A stretch of 13,871 nucleotides of DNA from CAIVSN01 sp043778375 (GTDB lineage: Bacteria; Patescibacteriota; Gracilibacteria; BD1-5; UBA2023). Shown here piece by piece: positions 8,341 to 13,871 of this stretch. The stretch's first letter is position 1, and every line of letters starts with the position of its first letter. A program made the position numbers and the translations under genes. The notes below the pieces were generated by a model that was given only the letters and a program-made list of their open reading frames with translations, ran no database searches and was not told the origin of the DNA. Location: NCBI GenBank assembly GCA_043778375.1, contig JAYWGH010000069.1, positions 1 to 13,871 on the forward strand, read 5' to 3'.

Positions 8341-9459
8341 TCAAGAGGGTTGATTCCCACAGACATAACAATTGCTATGCACGGGGATATCATGTTGCAT
8401 GGAGGTGAGAGTACCTTCGAGTATTCCAGGAATACCGCTGATAGAAAACACGATCCAGTTTTGTCCCACGGAGGGGAGCGTCTGTTTTTGTGTTTGTACA
8501 AGCACATCGAGTGCCCGCCTAGCTGCGATGTTACAGAGCATCCCCTGATCGACGCCGAGCCCAGGTTGGGCTCGAGTGTCACGAGCGGACACGCAGGTAC
8601 TTTTGTCGACGGTAGCTTGGTATTGGGTCAAAAATGACTTGCGACTAATATGTTCCGCGAGACAGCCGTAGCAGCCATGATCTGGGAGGACTGTTACTAC
8701 CTCGCCTCCAGCGCCGCCCTCGAACATTCCCACGAAGATCGCTGGGGTGGTGGCGGCGCGGGCCATTTCATTGAGATAAAAGCGTGAAGCTTCATTGTCG
8801 GTCGCAACGATGAGGACATCAGCAGAGCTCATAATTTCTGCTAATTCCTCGACCTCAAAGACGCTTTTGGTATACGTACTCACCTCTAGCCCTGCACCAA
8901 AGTGCGAGTGCATGAGATTTGCCACTGCTACCGCTTTGTTTTGTCCGATATAGTCAACCCCGCAGGGATGGCGGATGAGGTTTTCTACACCAAGTACATC
9001 GAGATCGATCAATGTGAAGTGGTTAACTCCACACTTTGCGAGCTCGATGGGAATAGGTGCACCACCACCAAGCCCCACTACAACCACATGCTTGCCTGCA
9101 AGTGGGGTGAGAAGGCTATCTCGACGAGGGTTTGCCCCTTGGTAGGGACTCACTAGCACTGCTTGCGCCGCCGCCACAGATATCGCCCCGTTAGGGGCGA
9201 TATCAAAAGAGCTCTCGCCCTCAGACTCTAGTTTTTCATCTGCCATGCTAGTCGGCAAGTTCATGAGACTCGAATGCACAGTAGGGTTGAGGTTGATTTC
9301 TCCTGGCAAGAGGGGTTTGCCCCGTTCGTCAAAAGTCACACCTTGACCGTTTTTGTATCTTGCAGTAACATCAGTGATACCCTTTGTATCAACTGGGTTA
9401 CGAGCACCCGGTATGCCCATTCCTTCAAGACCGGGGATTTTGTATTCAGCTTTGCCCAT
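8341..9459 (-). CDS. ThiF/E1-like ubiquitin-activating-type enzyme
   Basis: The gene encodes 372 residues. A ThiF/E1 adenylation domain spans about 118-325. I see the nucleotide loop VVVVGLGGG (125-133), LIDLDVLGVENLIRH with Asp152/Asp154, Asn160 and Arg163, QNK with Lys175, and ADVLIVATDN with Asp221. Cys pairs CYGC (263/266) and CYVC (364/367) form the zinc tetrad of E1/MoeB/ThiF proteins. C289 in STCVSARD lies where a catalytic Cys could sit. Residues 1-117 are an extra N-terminal region I do not recognise. E1 enzymes adenylate a ubiquitin-like C-terminus, then pass it to an E2; an E2-like gene is 41 nt upstream. All 39 glycines are GGN and none is TGA. The stop is TGA 8343-8341, unlike host genes. 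GGAG lies 7-8 nt before the ATG. Confidence 0.88.
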   Translation of the reverse strand: MGKAEYKIPGLEGMGIPGARNPVDTKGITDVTARYKNGQGVTFDERGKPLLPGEINLNPTVHSSLMNLPTSMADEKLESEGESSFDIAPNGAISVAAAQAVLVSPYQGANPRRDSLLTPLAGKHVVVVGLGGGAPIPIELAKCGVNHFTLIDLDVLGVENLIRHPCGVDYIGQNKAVAVANLMHSHFGAGLEVSTYTKSVFEVEELAEIMSSADVLIVATDNEASRFYLNEMARAATTPAIFVGMFEGGAGGEVVTVLPDHGCYGCLAEHISRKSFLTQYQATVDKSTCVSARDTRAQPGLGVDQGMLCNIAARRALDVLVQTQKQTLPSVGQNWIVFSISGIPGILEGTLTSMQHDIPVHSNCYVCGNQPS

Positions 9460-9483
9460 GATTAACTCCTAAGTTGAGATTAT

Positions 9484-9499
9484 CGACTCGAAAGAGCCG
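9484..9499 (-). other. Short stem-loop between E2 and E1 genes
   Basis: CGGCTC-TTTC-GAGTCG on the minus strand forms a 6-bp stem with one G-T wobble, just after the E2-like gene's TAA. No T-run follows, so it is not a terminator. It may affect mRNA processing or stability between the two genes. Confidence 0.35.
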
Positions 9500-9500
9500 A

Positions 9501-9962
9501 TTATTTGTTTTCTGGAAGGGGCCAGTACCCATTTACCTTTTTGAACTCGTAGCCATGAATCCACATGATGCCGTATTCTAGAAGCGTGACCCCAGATTGC
9601 TTTGGAGTCCAGCCCTTGTTTACGTTATCAGTAGCGCCCATGACGCAGAGTCGCATCCCATGAATGGGATCATTTTCGTAGTGATGAAAGTCGTGAGAAC
9701 CCTTTCCCATGCAAAATTTCACAACATCCTCATCACGTACGTATACCTCAGGCTTTGAGTATGGGTAGTCATTTGGATACACCACACGCAAGAGGTACAT
9801 ATTTTTACTCATACTCAGTACGGGTCCCTCGAGATAGAGGGATGGTCCATGCCGGTATATGCCAATATGAGGAAATTGTTCCATGAGAACTTTTCCTTCA
9901 TGTTGAAGTCGTGCGAGTCCAGTCGCAGGATTACGCTGGACCCAATCGGGGAGATCTGACAT
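9501..9962 (-). CDS. E2-like (UBC-fold) ubiquitin-conjugating enzyme
   Basis: The gene encodes 153 residues starting MSDLPDW. AAGGA lies 6 nt before ATG 9962-9960; an upstream in-frame ATG at 10013 would overlap the previous gene and lacks such a site. The E2 layout is visible: YLLRVVYPNDYPYSKPEVYV (56-75) matches the E2 strand with its YP...P motif, then FHHYEND (92-98), RLCVMG with the candidate catalytic Cys106, and the downstream Trp118-Thr-Pro120. This H..y..g.lC...W.P arrangement is the pattern of prokaryotic E2-like proteins in ubiquitin-like systems. The enzyme would take a protein by thioester from the E1-like protein encoded next and pass it to a target. There is no in-frame TGA among its 14 glycine positions. 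The specific E2 clade cannot be fixed from the sequence. Confidence 0.85.
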   Translation of the reverse strand: MSDLPDWVQRNPATGLARLQHEGKVLMEQFPHIGIYRHGPSLYLEGPVLSMSKNMYLLRVVYPNDYPYSKPEVYVRDEDVVKFCMGKGSHDFHHYENDPIHGMRLCVMGATDNVNKGWTPKQSGVTLLEYGIMWIHGYEFKKVNGYWPLPENK

Positions 9963-9968
9963 GCTATT

Positions 9969-9975
9969 TCCTTTC
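9969..9975 (-). promoter_or_regulatory. Shine-Dalgarno of the E2-like gene
   Basis: GAAAGGA on the minus strand lies 6 nt before ATG 9962-9960 and 10 nt after the previous gene's TAA. It decides the E2 start against the upstream in-frame ATG at 10013. Confidence 0.75.
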
Positions 9976-9984
9976 GTTAAATCG

Positions 9985-10701
9985 TTAAATAAGATGGTCT
10001 GGTACTTCGCCACTGTGGAGTTGAGATCTATGACGCCTTTCTCTCGCTCTGTCAGCTTCTCTCGCTTCTCTAAGAAAAGCTACATGTTCAGGATTACTCC
10101 AAGAATAACCTCTTGCAATGAGCGTTTCTTCTGACTCATGATCATCACACACATGTAAATATATTAGTTGACTGTGTCCTTGAGGTATTGGTCTCACAGG
10201 AACAGTTCCTATCACACTTGCAAGTGATGGGCCTGAGTTCCTGTCCGCAGTTGGTGCAGTTGCTTGTACTCGACTTTGTTGTGCTGCCTCAGCCGCTTTT
10301 GCATAGTCAATAAGTATTGCTGACACTATAACAAGTGTAAATAACGCTATTCCACTAATAATTACAAAGATAATTAAACCCCATCCACTCAATCCTCCTA
10401 AAAATCGAAATACACTCCATCCAGCAGGCCCAGGAACCGTAGCTTGCCTCAGGAGAGAAGTTCCCCCAATTTCTGCTATTTTCTGTGTGTTTACAGGTGA
10501 AGATTGGTAGGTCACAGGTTCGTTAAGCGCGAGAGCGCGACGCTTGAGATCTTGGATCTCAGCAACCGCATCTGACTCACTCATAACTCTTTTTTCATAC
10601 TGTGACTCAACCCACTCTGCTCGAGATTGGATAGCCTCTTTACTGTCTGCATAAGCAGTCCTGCAACAAAATAGTAAGAAGAGAATAATAAGGTATTTCA
10701 T
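9985..10701 (-). CDS. Exported, membrane-anchored protein of unknown function
   Basis: The gene encodes 238 residues. An N-terminal signal peptide (KYLIILFLLFCC..AYA-DS) has an AxA cleavage site after residue 18. A coiled-coil-like charged stretch (about 20-60) follows, then one strong transmembrane segment (about 107-131), and a cytoplasmic or periplasmic tail with an Arg-rich C-terminus (READRARERRHRSQ). I do not recognise a family. Its ATG overlaps the stop of the lipoprotein gene (ATGA, 10701-10698), so the two are translationally coupled. It ends TAA 9987-9985, 22 nt before the E2-like gene. Its location in the operon suggests an envelope component or target of the conjugation pair. No TGA is used within it. 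Confidence 0.75.
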   Translation of the reverse strand: MKYLIILFLLFCCRTAYADSKEAIQSRAEWVESQYEKRVMSESDAVAEIQDLKRRALALNEPVTYQSSPVNTQKIAEIGGTSLLRQATVPGPAGWSVFRFLGGLSGWGLIIFVIISGIALFTLVIVSAILIDYAKAAEAAQQSRVQATAPTADRNSGPSLASVIGTVPVRPIPQGHSQLIYLHVCDDHESEETLIARGYSWSNPEHVAFLREAREADRARERRHRSQLHSGEVPDHLI

Positions 10702-10991
10702 TTCTTCTCCAATATCTTATTAAGACTCTTCAGTTCTTTTAACAGGGCTTTTGAAGGAGCTCGAGGAGTATTAACTTCTTGCGGTATCTGCACAGGAATT
10801 TGTACAGGCACAACTTTTTCAGGAATTCTTTGTAACATTTTTCCTGTTGAACAAAGGGGGTTAAAGTTTGATGCAAACCTTTCACGCGAACAGGGGATAT
10901 ACCTGTACCCTTCGGGTGGAGGTTCTTCAATTTCAGGAACCGTGGCACATCCACTCAATATTCCAATTACTGCCAGAATGATATATTTCAT
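10698..10991 (-). CDS. Small lipoprotein of unknown function
   Basis: The gene encodes 97 residues. The N-terminus KYIILAVIGILSGCATVP is a lipoprotein signal with lipobox LSGC (Cys15). The mature part is Pro-rich (EEPPPEGY, VPVQIPVQIPQ) with a Cys-containing segment (IPCSRERFASNFNPLC) and a basic C-terminal helix ending LNKILEKK. Ala at +2 after the Cys is compatible with outer-membrane sorting in Gram-negative-type bacteria, but that rule may not apply here. It ends at TGA 10700-10698, within an ATGA overlap with the next gene. In a UGA=Gly cell this would read on for 69 residues to TAA 10493-10491. AGGA lies 6 nt before the ATG. Confidence 0.75.
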   Translation of the reverse strand: MKYIILAVIGILSGCATVPEIEEPPPEGYRYIPCSRERFASNFNPLCSTGKMLQRIPEKVVPVQIPVQIPQEVNTPRAPSKALLKELKSLNKILEKK

Positions 10992-10999
10992 GATAGTTC

Positions 11000-11500
11000 C
11001 TAGAGAATATTAAGCCGAAGGTGGCTAAAGATAGAGAGAGTATAGAGTCTGTGCATAGCAACTTCATGAGGACAGAACTTTCGTATCTGCTCAAATGAGA
11101 GAATACTTGCACTTTGTCCATCTGAGAGGATAATCTCAAGCTGTTCGGTAGAGGTATCTATCCAAATACAAACTTGTAAAATTCCTCTCCGATAGTTTGG
11201 ATTTTCAAGTATTAAACCCAAAAATCCACTGCGAGAAACATCAATACGACTCGTATCTCCAAATTTTTCTGCGTGCTTTATTACATCACGAAGAGTCCAA
11301 TTGGTGCGACGAGATTTTGTATGATATAGTATACGCCAGAGAGCTCCGAAGAGACGAAATATCCCCCGAATAATCGCAAAACCCAGGTATAAAAATACGA
11401 GAGTTATTGCAATAAATCTCGGAAACTTCCCAGAGAAGAGAATTTTGGAGATCACTTCAACTGTGAACTCCGCGCGAACGTAGGTCCAAAAGTTGCTCAT
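11000..11500 (-). CDS. Single-pass membrane protein of unknown function, first gene of the E1/E2 operon
   Basis: The gene encodes 166 residues, ending TAG 11002-11000. One hydrophobic segment (about 28-50, with two patches around FIAITLVFLYLGFAIIRGIF) sits near the N-terminus. It is followed by a basic stretch and a soluble C-terminal domain with alternating strands such as ILQVCIWIDTSTEQLEIIL. AAGGAG lies 6 nt before ATG 11500. I recognise no family. It begins the operon, 8 nt ahead of the lipoprotein gene, whose AGGA site overlaps this gene's stop. There is no in-frame TGA. Confidence 0.75.
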   Translation of the reverse strand: MSNFWTYVRAEFTVEVISKILFSGKFPRFIAITLVFLYLGFAIIRGIFRLFGALWRILYHTKSRRTNWTLRDVIKHAEKFGDTSRIDVSRSGFLGLILENPNYRRGILQVCIWIDTSTEQLEIILSDGQSASILSFEQIRKFCPHEVAMHRLYTLSIFSHLRLNIL

Positions 11501-11607
11501 GATTACTCCTTGTTAAGTGTAGATTTTAAGGTGCGTGGACACATTGAAGATATCCGCTCGGGGTGCTTAGCGCAAACGCCCCGGGCGCATATGTCTATGC
11601 GAGGTTT
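11501..11607 (-). promoter_or_regulatory. Probable promoter/leader region of the E1/E2 operon with two inverted repeats
   Basis: This is the only non-coding stretch upstream of the operon, so its promoter is expected here. A GC-rich hairpin (11559-11583: CGGGGTG / CGCCCCG, 11-base loop, one wobble) and a smaller inverted repeat (11586-11601: CGCAT / ATGCG) stand next to each other. On the minus strand TTGCGC, 16 nt, ATATCT could be a weak -35/-10 pair. Neither repeat is followed by a T-run. The promoter call is low confidence; the repeats are seen directly. Confidence 0.35.
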
Positions 11608-13871
11608 CTAGGTGATATGTATTTGGAGCTGTCGTACTATCGGGGTGGCTCACCGCTCTGGGTACTCCATTATGAATGATCTAAACTCATAGTTATCCCT
11701 TCATCAGTACTTTGAGCTATTGAGTTTCACGACCGAGATATCAGGGTTCAGAGATTGTCATGTTTGTTTTACAAGAATCGTATAGAGATAGCTGCGGCGA
11801 CCCGGATACTGTACATTTATATCATTGACAGCTTCGCTTATATCGCCGTTACCTCCACTTGGTCTGAGAGTTCCACTTGGATGTTTATGCCAGTTTTCAC
11901 TCGTCATTGCCCCTGAGAATGTTACTTTCCCCTCGATATCGAGCCTCCTTTCTCGTTCACTTATCAGGATTTTTGCCTCTTTGGTTGGGAAATATTCTTG
12001 TATGAGGACTCTAGGAACTATAAAATTGTATTTTGTTGCTAGGTTTATCTCCCGTAACTTACAATTGCCCCATGTAACTTTCTGCTCATCGAGTCAGGGA
12101 TTATTTAGGGAGAGTACTGGAAGATTTCAGTCTTGTACGAGATACATACTCGAAAGCCAGTATCCCAGGATTTCAGTATGTCGGACCTCCTCTTGATCTG
12201 CGTGATGATACATTTGTGAGAGGAGTCGTACAGGGATAGATACACTTGTTATATGTTGCATATCCTCTTGTTTGAGTGCTTCGCGCATTTCAAGCATTTC
12301 AATGTAGAGAGAGTGGAGCTCTTTTTTTAGTATGAGTTCTCCGTCTTCTTCGCACATCAGATGATCGAGATTGGAGTAAGACCTAGATACATGCTTACGA
12401 GCTGCATTTCCATCGTACCAAAGGAATGTGAACTCTACTCCAGAGGGGGTGTATTTGGTGTATGACTCAAATGAACCCCCGAACGTATCCCCACTATGAA
12501 CGCTCACCGCATATTCGGGGTAAGATATACTCTTACTTTCTTCTGCTTGCCATCAGAATACTTCTACAAATATATCATGCGACCTTGTTTGGATAGTAGT
12601 CTGTGCTGGAGTAAGAGTATAAGGTGCAGTATTTTCAGAGTTTGAATCATTATCGGGAGAAGTATTCGCCATTTCCGTACTCTCTAATACTACTCTACTG
12701 CTATCTGCTATCTGGTTAATAACTGGTGCTTCAATGGGTGGTACTTCGATGCTATTTGGAGTATTTACTTCTTGAATGGTAGGAGAGTCTGCATATGCGG
12801 GGGGAGTATTTAGCGAGGGCGATGGTACGATATGTACTGGAGCTTGTGCAGGCGTGCTCTGTTGAGAGACTGCATTCACTACTTGAGGGCTTGAGGCCTT
12901 TGTGCCATGAGCTCTCCCGAGGGCGTAGCCAATAGCTCAAGCTCCGATAGCTACACCGAGTGTCGTGAGTCCATGGACAGTACTTGGAGATAGGGGAGTC
13001 GTTGTTGGTACGACAACAGGAGAAGATAGAGGAATTGACTGATCTTGGAGGATAGGACTCTGACTTATTGCAGGAGCTTCTGTAACTCCTCATGCTTGAG
13101 GAATCGTCTGATTGATATAATCTTGCATCACTGCCTCGATCTCTTCCCGGCTTAGGCCTCGTGCAATTTTGTCGAGTCCGAGCACATTTATCGCATGCCC
13201 TCGAGCCTCGAGGATCTGCCGAATGGGACTCTCTTTGTCATAGAGTGCCTCGTGTACAGAGATATTTGCAATTGATGCTGTATTATCGAGTAGTACACCA
13301 GCTCGCAGTCCCTCGACCCTTCTCACCATTTGCTCTAGGGTGATATACTGCTGTCCAGGGTGATCTGCGAGAATATCTGCACTGATGTCTGCTGGAGTTA
13401 GGGAAACGGGTGTAATGGTGGCTACATCTGCAATGAGAGGAGTTATAGTAGTAGTCGGGATTACTGCAGCAAATCCAGTTTCTGGGAGCGAGAGAATAGC
13501 CCCAACGAGTCAACAAGTAGTAAGACCAATTGCAGCGACTCGCAACCTTGAAAGGGATCTTGTATCCCGATACTCGGCTCTGGCGGTATCGATCTGACGA
13601 CCGAGAGACCTACTCGCAATGTATCCTCTCACTACGATCATGATCGAGAGGAGGGCGACTGATCCTGTGGTAGTAGCTATCACCGATCATCCTATGAGAG
13701 CGAGGTTTGTGGGAGTGGCTCACTTTTGGATAATCTGTTTTGAAGTCTCGATAATCCGACTAAGAGACGGTACGCGAGGAGTGAGAAGTAGGGAGAGTGT
13801 GGACATGGAGAGTTGATGCCACACAGTTGTACTCACTAGAGTTACGAAAAAAAAGAAAACCTCACGAAATT
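11608..13871 (-). CDS. Large multi-pass membrane protein with C-terminal JAB/MPN-like motif, 5' end beyond window
   Basis: With TGA as Gly one frame stays open from the window edge to TAG 11610-11608, giving 753 visible residues and at least 12 TGA codons. Under the standard code it appears only as fragments. From the N-terminal side: hydrophobic segments near 13860-13780, 13710-13630 and 13545-13450, a soluble helix-rich part (MVRRVEGLRAGVLL), a Thr/Pro-rich linker, another membrane segment (LGVAIGAGAIGYALG, about 12985-12910), a long Pro/Ser/Thr-rich region (12890-12600), then a soluble domain. Near the C-terminus it has SENWHKHPSGTLRPSGGNGDIS, resembling the JAMM metal motif HxHPSG...S...D, but with 12 rather than the usual 10 residues between His and Asp. 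It may be a JAB-domain metallopeptidase; this is tentative. It belongs to the host code, unlike the operon downstream. Confidence 0.7.

Noticed and set aside
8350..9465. Plus-strand ORFs opposite the E1-like gene
   Set aside because: They lie wholly opposite a gene with clear E1 motifs, with no independent evidence of coding.
8341..9962. Type II CBASS interpretation of E1/E2
   Set aside because: CBASS needs a CD-NTase and an effector, and neither is visible. E1 and E2 are separate genes here, and neighbours are envelope proteins.
8298..11500. Transposon or prophage boundaries
   Set aside because: No transposase, integrase, terminal inverted repeats or flanking direct repeats were found, so I cannot name the transfer vehicle.
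12752..13093. 113-codon minus-strand ORF in another frame
   Set aside because: It is a shadow of the large membrane-protein gene; the Pro/Ser/Thr-rich codons create open frames in the other phases.

Overview
The window looks like a chromosomal piece of a Candidate Phyla Radiation (Patescibacteria) bacterium of the Absconditabacteria/Gracilibacteria kind, in which UGA is read as glycine (genetic code 25). At both ends, genes that seem broken under the standard code become full-length when in-frame UGA is read as Gly. The UGA codons fall on family glycines, most clearly the first glycine of the TsaE Walker A motif. All of these genes end in TAA or TAG. No tRNA, rRNA, CRISPR array or transposase was seen.

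Layout. (1) 3-383 (+): 3'-terminal part of a PrsW-type membrane protease. (2) 380-844 (-): tsaE, tail-to-tail with it. (3) 892-2064 (+): a Wzy/O-antigen-ligase-like membrane protein. (4) 2083-7450 (+): a tightly packed type IV pilus operon: PilN-like, PilO-like, PilC, three prepilins with FTLIE motifs and a large PilX-like pilin. Four junctions have one nucleotide between stop and start and no Shine-Dalgarno sequence. (5) 7500-8285 (+): one tentative small ORF and one UGA-rich ORF of unknown function. (6) 8298-11500 (-): a five-gene operon ended by a Rho-independent terminator. It encodes a membrane protein, a lipoprotein, a secreted/membrane-anchored protein, a ubiquitin-conjugating-enzyme-like E2 and a ThiF/E1-like activating enzyme. 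(7) 11608-13871 (-): a large multi-pass protein, cut by the window edge, rich in in-frame UGA, with a JAB/MPN-like HxHPSG motif near its C-terminus.

The main discovery is region 6. Its five genes (about 340 to 1120 bp each, roughly 80 glycines in total) contain no in-frame UGA, two of them use UGA as their natural stop (one in a classic ATGA overlap), and all five have good Shine-Dalgarno sequences. This is a standard-code cassette inside a UGA=Gly genome. It carries an E1/E2 protein-conjugation pair coupled to three envelope genes, with no recognisable ubiquitin-like protein. It is most simply explained as recent horizontal transfer from a standard-code donor, although an assembly chimera must be excluded. 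The JAB-like host gene just upstream raises the possibility of a functional link to deconjugation, but it is written in the host code and may be coincidental.
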